Positions 16,656 to 25,494 of a stretch of DNA of 64,000 bases are shown piece by piece; positions within the stretch are counted from its first letter, which is position 1, and each line of letters starts with the position of its first letter. Below the pieces are notes generated by a model. That model worked only from the letters and a program-made list of their open reading frames with translations. It ran no database searches and was not told the origin of the DNA. The position numbers and the translations under genes were made by a program. The stretch is from Verrucosispora sp. NA02020 (lineage in GTDB: Bacteria; Actinomycetota; Actinomycetes; Mycobacteriales; Micromonosporaceae): the NCBI RefSeq assembly GCF_013364215.1, contig NZ_CP054923.1, positions 2,728,001 through 2,792,000 on the forward strand, in the 5' to 3' direction.

Positions 16656-19169
16656 ATGACACCGACACGTCCCGTCCACCGGCGGGCACCCGTCCGCCGC
16701 CTGCTGACCGCCGCCGTGGTGGCCACACTCGCCGGTGGGCTCGTCACGTCCACCCCGCTGGACGCCGTCGCCGCGCCCACCCCCGGCGGCCCGGCCACGG
16801 CCTCCGGCCCCACCGTGGCGCCGCCGCTGGCCTTCCGGGTCGACCCGGCACTGTCCGCACCCCGCCTACCGATCGACCCGGTGGGTCGGCTCGGAACCGA
16901 CCGGGAGCTCGGGGTGGTGGCGGGGCCGAGCGGGTCCCCCGCCGGGCTGGTCCTCGACGAGGTGATGGTGCGGGTCGCCGACCAGGCCGAGTTGGACGCC
17001 TTCCTGACGCGCTGGGGCGGACAGGTCCTCGACTCGTTCGCCCCGGACGACCAGGGGCAGGACCACCTGGTCCGGGTGGACGCCGACCGGGCCGACCCGG
17101 CCGGGCTGGTCGGTGACCTGCTCGCCGCCGAGCCCCGACAGTCCGGCGAGTACCGGGTCGGTGACGAGCGGGCACTGCGGCTGCTCGCCCTGGCCGCAGC
17201 CGAGTGGCGAGTCGGCACCGAACTCGTCCTCGACTGGCTGGTGGAGCCGACCGGCATCACCGACGGCGAGGTCTTCGAGGCGCCCGACTTCGCGCACAAC
17301 GTCTTCGACTGGTCGTTCATGCGGGCCGGGGGTGCGATGGACACCGGCGTCGCGCCCGCCTGGCAGCTCCTCCAGTCCAAAGGTCGGCTGACCAAGCAGG
17401 TGAAGTACCTGGTGCTCGACGGTGGGTTCACCCACAACCCCGACTTCCCGGACAAGGTGTCGCTGCACACGGTGGAGTGGGGCAAGGCCAACACCAACGA
17501 CTGCACCGGGGGTACGCCCTGCCCGTGGCACGGCACCGACGTCGTCCTCGCCGGCATGGGCCGGGTCGACAACGACTACGGCACCGCCGGACCGGCCGGA
17601 CCCGTGGTCAAGGAACTCGTCGCGGTTCGCAACGGCATCGACTACTGGACGGTGCTGCGCCGGCTGGAGAAGGTCGCCGAGGCGACCCACCCGGACGTGG
17701 TCAATCTCAGCTTCACCCGCGACGTCGACCTCGGCAAGTCCCACGCGCGTACCTGGACCGACCGGCGGATGAAGAACGTGCGGGACACCGGCGCGTTGAT
17801 CGTCGCCGCCGCCGGGAACAACGGTGTGGACGTCGACGGCGACACCCTCTACGTACCCTGCGAGAGCACCCACGTGATGTGTGTGGGCGGTATGCGGGAC
17901 ACCGCAGCGGTGGCGGGCGGGTCGAACTACGGCACCAGCGACCACACCCGCTCGGTCGAGATCTACGGTCCGATGTGCGTCAGGGGTCTCGCCGACCCCG
18001 GGAAGCCGGGGAACAACACGACCCGCGCGAACGCCTGTGGCACCAGCGTCGCCGCACCGTTTGTGGGTGGGGTCGCCGCCCTGGTGCTGGCCGCCGATCC
18101 CACCCTCACCGCCACCGAGGTCCGGGACATTCTCAACGACACCGCGCACGTCGGTGGACTGGGCGCCAAGGTGACCGGCAGCCAACGCCGGATCGACGCC
18201 CTGGGCGCGGTCGCCGAAGCGCTGGGAGTGAAGGTCGGCAAGCCGACGGTGACCATCAGCACCCCGAAGACGGGTCAGCAGTTCGGGGTGGGGCAGACGG
18301 TGGACCTGTGGGGCTCGGCAACCGACTTCCTCGGCAAGGAGATCCCACTGACCTGGACCAGCAGCATCGACGGCCTGCTGGCCCAGGGGTCGCAGACCTT
18401 CGCGACGCTGTCGGCCGGTACCCACGTCGTCACCGCCACCGCCACCGACAGCCTGGGCCGCACCGGCTCCGCCGCGGTGACCGTCACGGTGGTGGACAGC
18501 CCGACGACGGTGGCGGTCATCTCGCCGCCGGTGGGATCGACCCTGCCCGCCGGGCAGTCGGTCGGTCTGGTCGGCACCTCTCACGACCCCGACGAGCCCG
18601 GGTCGGTACCCGACTCGCAGGTGTCGTGGACGGTGCGGCGCGGCAACACCGTGGTGTTCCAGAAGAACGGCCACCAGGCACTCCTGCCGGCGGCCACGGT
18701 CACACCGGGCTCGTACACGGCGACCTTCACGGCGGACGGCGTCAGCGCCCACCGCGCCTTCGCAGTCGTGGCGGCACCGGCCGGGAAGACCACGCCGACG
18801 GCCACGATCACCGCCCCGGCACAGGCCCTGACGCTGACCACTGACGACGGCACTCCCCGGACGGTCGCCTTCGCCGGTACCGGCACCGACGCCGAGGACG
18901 GGGCGATCAGCGGGATGCGTCTGCGGTGGACCGCGTACGGCGACGGGGGTGTCAAGAAGGTGCTCTGCCAGGGCAGCGCCGTGCCCACCGGCGGCCCGGT
19001 CGACGACGTGGTGCTGCCGAAGAGCTGCTCCGGTCTCACCGCCCCGCTGGGCCTGTTGGACAGCGGGACCACGGTCACCACCTGGGTGGTGTGGCTGGAG
19101 GTGTTCGACTCCTCCGGTCTGGTCGGGGTGGACTCCGTGCCGATCCGAATCGAGTCGGTCACTCCCTGA
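16656..19169 (+). CDS. Secreted subtilisin-like (S8) serine protease with Ig-like repeats
   Basis: An 837-residue exported protein whose ATG follows GAGGAG. It has a signal peptide at about residues 1-40, a propeptide-like N-terminal region, then an S8 domain with the triad Asp255 (YLVLDGG), His292 (WHGTDVV) and Ser464 (GTSVAAPFVGG). The oxyanion asparagine region AAAGNNG is also present. From about residue 530 it carries two or three Ig/PKD-like beta repeats (AGTHVVTATATDSLG, PGSYTATF), likely for wall or polymer binding. It is divergent from the membrane-linked ECF sigma gene, an arrangement that suggests the sigma factor may control it. In the shared 130-base spacer I see only a loose GGAAAAAC element, not a certain promoter. 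Confidence 0.9.
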   Translation: MTPTRPVHRRAPVRRLLTAAVVATLAGGLVTSTPLDAVAAPTPGGPATASGPTVAPPLAFRVDPALSAPRLPIDPVGRLGTDRELGVVAGPSGSPAGLVLDEVMVRVADQAELDAFLTRWGGQVLDSFAPDDQGQDHLVRVDADRADPAGLVGDLLAAEPRQSGEYRVGDERALRLLALAAAEWRVGTELVLDWLVEPTGITDGEVFEAPDFAHNVFDWSFMRAGGAMDTGVAPAWQLLQSKGRLTKQVKYLVLDGGFTHNPDFPDKVSLHTVEWGKANTNDCTGGTPCPWHGTDVVLAGMGRVDNDYGTAGPAGPVVKELVAVRNGIDYWTVLRRLEKVAEATHPDVVNLSFTRDVDLGKSHARTWTDRRMKNVRDTGALIVAAAGNNGVDVDGDTLYVPCESTHVMCVGGMRDTAAVAGGSNYGTSDHTRSVEIYGPMCVRGLADPGKPGNNTTRANACGTSVAAPFVGGVAALVLAADPTLTATEVRDILNDTAHVGGLGAKVTGSQRRIDALGAVAEALGVKVGKPTVTISTPKTGQQFGVGQTVDLWGSATDFLGKEIPLTWTSSIDGLLAQGSQTFATLSAGTHVVTATATDSLGRTGSAAVTVTVVDSPTTVAVISPPVGSTLPAGQSVGLVGTSHDPDEPGSVPDSQVSWTVRRGNTVVFQKNGHQALLPAATVTPGSYTATFTADGVSAHRAFAVVAAPAGKTTPTATITAPAQALTLTTDDGTPRTVAFAGTGTDAEDGAISGMRLRWTAYGDGGVKKVLCQGSAVPTGGPVDDVVLPKSCSGLTAPLGLLDSGTTVTTWVVWLEVFDSSGLVGVDSVPIRIESVTP

Positions 19170-19198
19170 CCCCGGCTGCGATACCACCTGCTCCCGGT

Positions 19199-19236
19199 GG
19201 CGTGTCCCGTGTCGCTCCGGCGGCGCGGGACACGCC
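19199..19236. terminator. Hairpin between the S8 protease and oleD
   Basis: GGCGTGTCCCG (19199-19209) pairs perfectly with CGGGACACGCC (19226-19236) across a 16-base loop, between two convergent genes. Confidence 0.75.
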
Positions 19237-19379
19237 CGCTACGGCCCGGGGAGGCAGGGCGTGGACATCTACCGGCGCGCACGGTCCACCGGTAGGGAAC
19301 TGCATCGTCGTCAGCCGCCGTTGTCGACCCGGCCACAGTGATGCGCCAAGGGCCCGTCGGTGGCCACGAGCGCGGGAAC

Positions 19380-20351
19380 CTACCGGTACGCCGCAGCCAG
19401 CCGAACGAAGCCCTCATCCAGCGTCACCTGTGGTGACCAGCGCAGTGCCTCTCGGGTCCGGCTCTGGTCGAACCAGTGCGCGGTGGACAACTGCTCGGCC
19501 AGGAACCGGGTCATGGGCGGCTCGTCGGTGCGCCCCAGCGTCGACCACAGCCACTCCACTGCGGAGCCGCCGGCCTTCGCTGCCGCCACCGGCACCCGGA
19601 GTCTCGGTGGCGCCGCCCCGGCGGCGACGCAGATCCGCTCGACGAGTTCGCACACCGTCCGTGGCTCGCCGTTGGTGACGACAAAGGCCTTCCCGTGTAC
19701 GTCCGTCTCGGGCACCCGGTCGAGCGCGGCGACGAGGGCGTCGACGGCGTTGTCCACGTACGTGGTGTCGATCAGGGCGGTTCCCTGGCCGACCAGTGCC
19801 AACCGGCCGGCCTGGGCCCGCGCGACGATGCGCCCCACCAACTGGGTGTCACCCGGTCCCCAGACCAGGTGGGGGCGGATCGCCACCACGGCGAAGTCGG
19901 GCGAGTCGGCGGCCAGCGCGAGCAACTCCGCCGAGGCCTTGCTGCGGGCGTAGTGTCCCCGGGCCCGCTCGGGGTCGGCGGCGCCGGCGTCGACGCCGAC
20001 CAGACCGGTGCCATGGTGAGCGACCGACGGCGAGGACACGTGCACGAATCGGGTCACCCCGGCTGCCCGGGCGGCGGCGAGCACGGTGGCCGTACCGCCG
20101 ATGTTGATGTGCTCGAACTGTCGCCACGGGCCGGTCATCGACACCTTCGCGGCCAGGTGGACGACGGCGTCGACCCCCTCCGCAGCCGCCCGGACGGCTT
20201 CCGGATCGGTGATGTCGCCGTGGCGCTCGTCGACCCCGACCAGGCCGCTGGGTCGACGTTGCAGGACGCGGACCTCGTCGCCCCGCCTCCGCAACGCGGT
20301 GGCAGTGGCGCCGCCGAGCATGCCGCTGGCACCGGTGACCAGGACTCTCAC
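19380..20351 (-). CDS. oleD: OleD: NAD(P)-dependent 2-alkyl-3-ketoacid reductase
   Basis: A 323-residue extended SDR of the 3-beta-HSD/epimerase type. The Rossmann motif is VTGASGMLGG. The active-site serine pair lies in VSSPSVAHHG, and YARSK supplies the catalytic Tyr and Lys. In the olefin pathway OleD reduces the beta-ketoacid made by OleA to a 2-alkyl-3-hydroxyacid. The start is a GTG whose last bases overlap the TGA of oleBC as GTGA, so translation is probably coupled. The function rests on family features plus the complete ole context. Confidence 0.88.
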   Translation of the reverse strand: MRVLVTGASGMLGGATATALRRRGDEVRVLQRRPSGLVGVDERHGDITDPEAVRAAAEGVDAVVHLAAKVSMTGPWRQFEHINIGGTATVLAAARAAGVTRFVHVSSPSVAHHGTGLVGVDAGAADPERARGHYARSKASAELLALAADSPDFAVVAIRPHLVWGPGDTQLVGRIVARAQAGRLALVGQGTALIDTTYVDNAVDALVAALDRVPETDVHGKAFVVTNGEPRTVCELVERICVAAGAAPPRLRVPVAAAKAGGSAVEWLWSTLGRTDEPPMTRFLAEQLSTAHWFDQSRTREALRWSPQVTLDEGFVRLAAAYR

Positions 20352-22924
20352 AGTCCGCTCACCCTCCCGCCGGCGAGCACTCGTTCCGCCCAGTCCCGTA
20401 GCCGCGTGCGGTCGATCTTCGAGTTGTGGCGGATGTCGGTGGGCAGGGACGGGACCACCAACACGGCCGCGACCGGCGGCACGGCCGCGGCGCGTACCGC
20501 GTCGGTCAGTTCCCGGCTCGCCAGTCGCGCATGGCGGGTTGCGGGCAGGGTCTCGGCGACGACCACGACCTTCGCCACTCCGGGCGGCCCCACACCGACC
20601 ACTGCGGCGCGCGCGATCTGCGGCACCGATTCGACCTGCTGCTCGATCCCGACCGGGGCGAGCACGCCGTCGGAGGTGAGCAGGATGTGGGCCAGCCGAC
20701 CCTGCACCCACAGCCGGCCTTCGGGATCTAGGTAGCCCACGTCGCCGGTGCGGTGCCACCCGGGATTGCGGGAACTGTCCCGTTCGGTCAGCCAGAGCCC
20801 GTCGTACCGATCCTTCACATGCCCGGCCCTGACCAGGATCTCGCCCGTCAGCCCAGGAGCACCACCAGGGTGCTCGGACGGCGTACCGGTCGAGTCCAGC
20901 GCAGCGATCGCCACCTCGACGCCCGGCAGCGGCCGGCCGACGCACACACCGTCACCCGGCTCGGCCTCGACGATCTCGTCGAGGGTGATGTCGGTGACCG
21001 GGAGGACCTCGGTCATCCCGTAGGGGGTGTGCGGCTGCGCCTTGGGCATCAAGGCCCGCGTCTGGGTCAGCAGCGCGGCGGGCACCGGCGCGCCCGCGCT
21101 CAGCAGCAACGTCACGTTCTCCAACGCGGTGCGCTGGCGATCGTCCACCCCGTCGCCGGTGTCGACCACGTTGCGCAGCGCGGCCGGTGACGCGAACACC
21201 GCCGAGGCGTCGACTGCGGCCACCGCCTCGGCGAGAGCGGCGGCGGTCAACGTCCGTGGGGCGGTGACCTTCATGTCCGGGATCGCCGACGGGGTGCCGA
21301 GAGCCGGTCCGAAGAGTGCGAACGGCGCGAAGGCCGCCACGATTCCGTCGTCGGCGGTCACTCCGAGGCCGAACAGCGCGTCACGCATCGCGGCGAGTTG
21401 GCGATGGGTGTAGACCACACCCTTCGCCGGCCCGGTCGAACCGGACGTGAACAGCACGGCCGCGTCGTCGTCCGGCTCTGGCGCGGCCGGAAGGTCCCGG
21501 ACGTCGGCACCGAGACGGGCGAGCTTGCCCAGGGTGAGCGCGCCCATCACGGCGGCGCCAGGTCCGGCCCCGAGAGGCCTTCCGGGCCACCGCAGGGCGC
21601 GGGCGAGGGCGAGCCCGGGGCCGACGGCGACGAGGTGCGCGGGGTCGGCGCTGCGCAGCGCCCGGCTCATGCCGCCCAGTCCCAGCCCGGGATCGGCTAC
21701 CACGATCACCGCACCGATGCGAAGGCACGCGTAGACGGCGGCGGTCAGATCGGCGCCGGGCGGTACGAGCAGTGCCACCCGATCGCCGCGACGCACGCCG
21801 GAGGCCGACAACCCGGCCCCGATCTCCCGAATGCGTCGCCACAACAACGACCAGCTGATCTGCCGACCGTTCTTCGCCAGCTCCACCAGAGCGACCGACC
21901 GGTCCTCGGCACGCTCCGCCAACGCCGCCCACAGTGGACGCCACGGCACCGCCGGTTCCGGCGACGCGTTCGGCTCGGCGGGCCGGTGGTCCAGGTCGAC
22001 CAGCCACTGGGCGACCGCACCGGCGACGTCAGCGTCCTCGGCGAGCAGGTGACCCGCGCCTTCGAACCGGTGCAACTGGGCATGCGGCAGCCGGCTTCGC
22101 AGGTCACGCAGGTGCACCTCGCCGAAGACCGGGTCGCGTGGCCCCCACAGCAGCAGCGCCGGTATCCCCGCCAGCGTGTCCAGACGCTGCGCGACCTCTT
22201 GCAGCGCCTGCCAGCTCGGATGTTCAGGCCCGAGCGGGATGTCCGCGACGAAGCCGCCGATCGCCGCCCGTCGCTCCACACCGCGGTACGGAGCGAGATA
22301 GCCCGCTCGGACAGGCTCCGGCAGCCACGGGTTCGCCAATGCGAGGGTGGCCTGCAGGAACGTCTGCGTCCGCACGGTCACCGCCGGCAACACGCCGGGC
22401 AGCCGGGCCAGGCGAATCAGGGCGGGCGCCGGCGACCCACTCGGCTGGTGCACCGCGGTGTTGGTCAGCACGACACCACGTAGCTGATCCCGGTGACGCA
22501 GCGCCCAACCCAACGAGATGGACCCACCCCAGTCGTGCCCGACGGTGACGACCGGCCCGGTGATACCGAGCGCGTCGGTGACCGTGGTGAGGTCGTCGAT
22601 CCGCTGCGCCAGCCCGCGTACGGTGCCAGTGCGCTCCGAGAATCCCATGTCCAGGTGGTCCACGGCGACCACCCGCCACCGCGGTGCGTCAGCCCGTTGG
22701 AACCGGGCCAGCAGGTGCCGCCACAGGTACGACCAGGTGGGATTGCCGTGCACGCACAGCAGCGTCCCCACGGGTTGGATCGCGCTGTCCGAGTCGGCAG
22801 CGGCGGTGTCCAGGACATGCCAGGTGCGCTGCACGCCCTGACTGTCCGTTGCCGTGACCCACCGGGACCAGGCACTGTCCAGACCGGGCAAACCGAGCGG
22901 CGGCCCTTCCTGCCGGCTGCTCAC
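20348..22924 (-). CDS. oleBC: OleBC fusion: beta-lactone decarboxylase plus beta-lactone synthetase
   Basis: An 858-residue two-domain protein. Residues of about 1-300 are an alpha/beta hydrolase of the haloalkane-dehalogenase type (HGNPTWSYLWR, nucleophile Asp131 in GHDWGG), corresponding to OleB, which decarboxylates beta-lactones to cis-alkenes. Residues of about 330-858 are an adenylate-forming domain (TSGSTGPAKGVVYTHRQ near residue 490, TGDVGYLDPEGRLWVQGR), corresponding to OleC, which closes the beta-lactone. The B-C fusion is the known arrangement in actinobacteria such as Micrococcus. The start was taken as the GTG at 22924, whose GTGA overlaps the oleA stop. An upstream GTG in frame would bury 17 codons in oleA. 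Confidence 0.9.
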   Translation of the reverse strand: MSSRQEGPPLGLPGLDSAWSRWVTATDSQGVQRTWHVLDTAAADSDSAIQPVGTLLCVHGNPTWSYLWRHLLARFQRADAPRWRVVAVDHLDMGFSERTGTVRGLAQRIDDLTTVTDALGITGPVVTVGHDWGGSISLGWALRHRDQLRGVVLTNTAVHQPSGSPAPALIRLARLPGVLPAVTVRTQTFLQATLALANPWLPEPVRAGYLAPYRGVERRAAIGGFVADIPLGPEHPSWQALQEVAQRLDTLAGIPALLLWGPRDPVFGEVHLRDLRSRLPHAQLHRFEGAGHLLAEDADVAGAVAQWLVDLDHRPAEPNASPEPAVPWRPLWAALAERAEDRSVALVELAKNGRQISWSLLWRRIREIGAGLSASGVRRGDRVALLVPPGADLTAAVYACLRIGAVIVVADPGLGLGGMSRALRSADPAHLVAVGPGLALARALRWPGRPLGAGPGAAVMGALTLGKLARLGADVRDLPAAPEPDDDAAVLFTSGSTGPAKGVVYTHRQLAAMRDALFGLGVTADDGIVAAFAPFALFGPALGTPSAIPDMKVTAPRTLTAAALAEAVAAVDASAVFASPAALRNVVDTGDGVDDRQRTALENVTLLLSAGAPVPAALLTQTRALMPKAQPHTPYGMTEVLPVTDITLDEIVEAEPGDGVCVGRPLPGVEVAIAALDSTGTPSEHPGGAPGLTGEILVRAGHVKDRYDGLWLTERDSSRNPGWHRTGDVGYLDPEGRLWVQGRLAHILLTSDGVLAPVGIEQQVESVPQIARAAVVGVGPPGVAKVVVVAETLPATRHARLASRELTDAVRAAAVPPVAAVLVVPSLPTDIRHNSKIDRTRLRDWAERVLAGGRVSGL

Positions 22925-23943
22925 CACACGATCTCCAGGGCGCACGTGTTCAGGCCCGAGCCGACCCCCATGCACAGCACCCGGTCACCGGAGTGGAGTG
23001 ATCCCGCGTGGTGGGCCAAGGTCATCGGTAGCGATGCCGGGCCGACGTTGCCCCACAGCGGGAACGTCGCCGGGACCCGCCGAGGGTCGAGGCCGAGCCG
23101 CCTGACGACGCCACGCGTGTGGGCCGCCGAGACCTGATGCATGACGTAGAGGTCCATGTCCTGCCAACCCCACGACCGCGCATCCGCCCAGGTCGCCTCC
23201 GCGAGCTCCACACCCGCGTCGAGGAGACCCTTCGCATCGGTACGCATCCGCGTGTTGTCCCCGACGCACAGCTCGTGATGCTGGGTGGCCGCCCTGCTCA
23301 CACCGCCGATCAGCCGATGCTCCTGGTGATGGCTGCCGGCGGCGCCCAACACCATCGCGGCCGCGCCGGAGCCGAGGGTCAACGTGGCGAACTGCTCCCG
23401 GACGTCGTCGCGGGTGGAGTCGGATCGACGTAACCGCTCGATGGTCACCTGCTGGGCCTCGCGGGAGCTTTCGCCCGCCACGATCAGCGCGTACCGGATC
23501 TGCCCGGCGTCGATCATGTTGGCCGCGACCTGGATCCCGTTGACGAATCCGAGGCAGGCGTTGGCGATGTCGAAGTTCAAGGCCGACGGTGGCAGGTCCA
23601 GAGCGTGGTGGATCGCGACCGCGGTCGAGGGCTCCAGATGCGCGCGGGACACCGACGTGTTGATCAACAGGCCGACGTCACGCGCGTCGACACCGGCTTC
23701 CGACAGTGCCTTGGCGCCGGCCGTTGCCGCCGCCTCGGCGAATCCGAAGCCCTCCGGCCACCACCGTCGTTCCTGAACTCCGGCGATCCGCTGAAGCATC
23801 CCTGGGCGCAGTCTCAGCCGCCGGAAGGTCTCGCTCAGCTGCTCGTCGAACTGATCAGAGGTGACGATGACCGGCGCCTCCAAAGCCGTAACCGACAGTA
23901 TCGCCGTGTTCGCGTAGCGATACTCAGCGTTGCCATGCGTCAT
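22921..23943 (-). CDS. oleA: OleA: thiolase-fold head-to-head acyl-CoA condensing enzyme
   Basis: A 340-residue KAS III-like protein. The nucleophile is Cys130 (NACLGF), followed by His269 (MHQVSAAHT) and Asn299 (WGNVGPAS). Glu104 in HLEPS lies 26 residues before the cysteine, the same distance as between Glu117 and Cys143 in Xanthomonas OleA, where this glutamate reaches into the partner subunit. That separates it from ordinary FabH. The start ATG at 23943 has GGAGG at the right distance; an in-frame ATG 15 codons upstream lacks one. It is first in the oleA-oleBC-oleD operon, which makes long-chain internal olefins from two fatty acyl-CoAs. A promoter should lie in 23944-24204, but no clear one was seen. 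Confidence 0.92.
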   Translation of the reverse strand: MTHGNAEYRYANTAILSVTALEAPVIVTSDQFDEQLSETFRRLRLRPGMLQRIAGVQERRWWPEGFGFAEAAATAGAKALSEAGVDARDVGLLINTSVSRAHLEPSTAVAIHHALDLPPSALNFDIANACLGFVNGIQVAANMIDAGQIRYALIVAGESSREAQQVTIERLRRSDSTRDDVREQFATLTLGSGAAAMVLGAAGSHHQEHRLIGGVSRAATQHHELCVGDNTRMRTDAKGLLDAGVELAEATWADARSWGWQDMDLYVMHQVSAAHTRGVVRRLGLDPRRVPATFPLWGNVGPASLPMTLAHHAGSLHSGDRVLCMGVGSGLNTCALEIVW

Positions 23944-24204
23944 CCAGCCTCCGCCCGTCGCCCACCCTGAGGGCTCGAAGCTATCCACTCGGCCCCCCCG
24001 CGCACCAACGGTCAGTCGGCATCGCGGCGAACGTCACTCGCCCGCGCACGCCCGTCGACAGGCCGCGGCCCGCCAGTTCACCTGCGGGCGGCGACGTCGA
24101 CCCGCAGGTGCACATGCTGCACCCGGCCATTATGTCGGGCGGGCTTGTCTCGCCCACGGCTCTGTCTCGCATTCGGCGGTGACGAGGGGGCCGGTTGGCC
24201 TGCT

Positions 24205-25104
24205 CTACAAGGTGACCGGCAGCCCGACCAGTTCGGCGCTGTCTCGCCACAGGCGATCCCGTACGTCGTCGCGGCGGGCCAGCTCGGATGGGGAGGTCCA
24301 GGTGAGCTGCCCTCGCACGAGCCGTGCGTAGTAGGCGCCGACGGGCGGCACCGTGCGGCCCGAGGCGATGTCGGCCAGCGCGCCGCCGGCCGCCGCGACG
24401 GTGTTGAATCGGGGCATCAGTGCCCGCAACGGGGTGCCGAAGCGCCAGATGAGGCGGACCGGGGGCGGGGTGTTGCGCAGGAGGCCCGTACCCGGGGTCG
24501 GGCCCGGGTCGAACGCGACGATCCGCAGCCGTGACGCCTCCGGCTGGGCGGCGAGGCCCCGGACGGTGAGGATGTTGCAGAGCTTGGACGAGGCGTAGGC
24601 CCGGCCGCCCGCCGCGCGGGCCTGCTCGTCGCGTTGTGGATCCCGTTCCGGGTTGGCCAGCAGCCGGGCGTCGGCGTGGTGGGGCGGGGTACTGCTCAGC
24701 ATGGTCCTGACAGTCGGGTCGTGCGTGCCGCTGGTGGTCAGCGCGACAACGGCACCAGATGCGAGCTGGGGCAGCAGTAGCCGTAGCAGGAGGTAGTGGG
24801 CGAGGTGGTTGACGGCGAAGGTCGTCTCGAAGCCGTCCACCGTGCGCTCGTCGCCGGAGGTCAGGCTGACACCCGCGTTGAGCACGAGCGCGTCGACTTC
24901 CGTCGACCCGAGCCGGTCCCGCACCGCGGTGGCGAAGGAGCGGACGCTGTCGAGCCGGGCCAGGTCCAGCGGGTACGTCTCGACGCCCGCCGGCCCGGCG
25001 CCCCGCGCGCCGAGCAACAGCCTGGTGCCGGTGGACTTCGTCAGCTGGCCCAGGGCGTACGCACCGAGGCCGGACGTGCCTCCGGTCATCAGAATGGTCT
25101 TCAT
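24205..25104 (-). CDS. Short-chain dehydrogenase/reductase
   Basis: A 299-residue classical SDR. It has the nucleotide-binding TGGTSGLG at residues 8-15, the NAG motif (LNAGVSL), a serine in TTSGTHD, and the catalytic pair in YASSKLCN. The chosen ATG at 25104 is preceded by GGAG and starts directly at the first beta strand (MKTILMTGG). The closest general type is the retinol-dehydrogenase/WW-oxidoreductase-like SDRs, but the substrate cannot be told. It stands alone, 261 bases upstream of oleA on the same strand, and is divergent from the remnant of a TetR gene that may once have controlled it. Confidence 0.85.
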   Translation of the reverse strand: MKTILMTGGTSGLGAYALGQLTKSTGTRLLLGARGAGPAGVETYPLDLARLDSVRSFATAVRDRLGSTEVDALVLNAGVSLTSGDERTVDGFETTFAVNHLAHYLLLRLLLPQLASGAVVALTTSGTHDPTVRTMLSSTPPHHADARLLANPERDPQRDEQARAAGGRAYASSKLCNILTVRGLAAQPEASRLRIVAFDPGPTPGTGLLRNTPPPVRLIWRFGTPLRALMPRFNTVAAAGGALADIASGRTVPPVGAYYARLVRGQLTWTSPSELARRDDVRDRLWRDSAELVGLPVTL

Positions 25105-25156
25105 GGTGCTGCTCCAGTCGGGTGGTCGGAGAGGCAGGGAGCTTGCGAGACGAGGC

Positions 25157-25402
25157 GTGGACCTGCACGCCGACGAGGGCGCCGTGGCCGAGGCCACCCG
25201 AGACCTTCAGCAGTCGATCGGTGAACTGCTCGGTCGCGCCCAGCAGGCAGCCAGAGTCCGCGTCGACATTGACGTGCGAACGCTCATCGCGCTGATAGCC
25301 GGTGCCGCCCACGCGATCGGGTACGTCAGCCAGGATTCCGCAGTAGAGAGCCGCGTACTGGCGGTGACTTTCGACGGCCTCCGCCCACCGCTGTCGCCCT
25401 GA
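25157..25402 (+). pseudogene. Remnant: C-terminal half of a TetR regulator
   Basis: About 80 codons encode the effector-domain end of a TetR-family protein of the SbtR type (DLHADEGAVAEATRDLQQSIGELL, then LIALIAGAAHAIGY and RVLAVTFDGLRPP). The N-terminal DNA-binding half is absent. Sequence upstream is the short leader of the divergent SDR, so the regulator was cut off at its 5' side. The position, head-on to the SDR start, is typical of a local repressor. The fragment has no good start and is probably not translated. Confidence 0.65.
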
Positions 25403-25494
25403 GAGGCGGCGGCAGGGCGTCGGCACTGCACGCCACCGGGCGGTGTTGTGGCGGATCATCGAGGCCGCGAGCGGTCGTTCACATGAGGGCGCAC

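Noticed and set aside
16866..19187. 773-codon minus-strand open frame
   Set aside because: Antisense shadow of the S8 protease, whose triad is intact on the plus strand.
20348..22924. oleBC as two genes joined by a frameshift error
   Set aside because: The frame is continuous with normal composition at the join, and the B-C fusion is known in actinobacteria.
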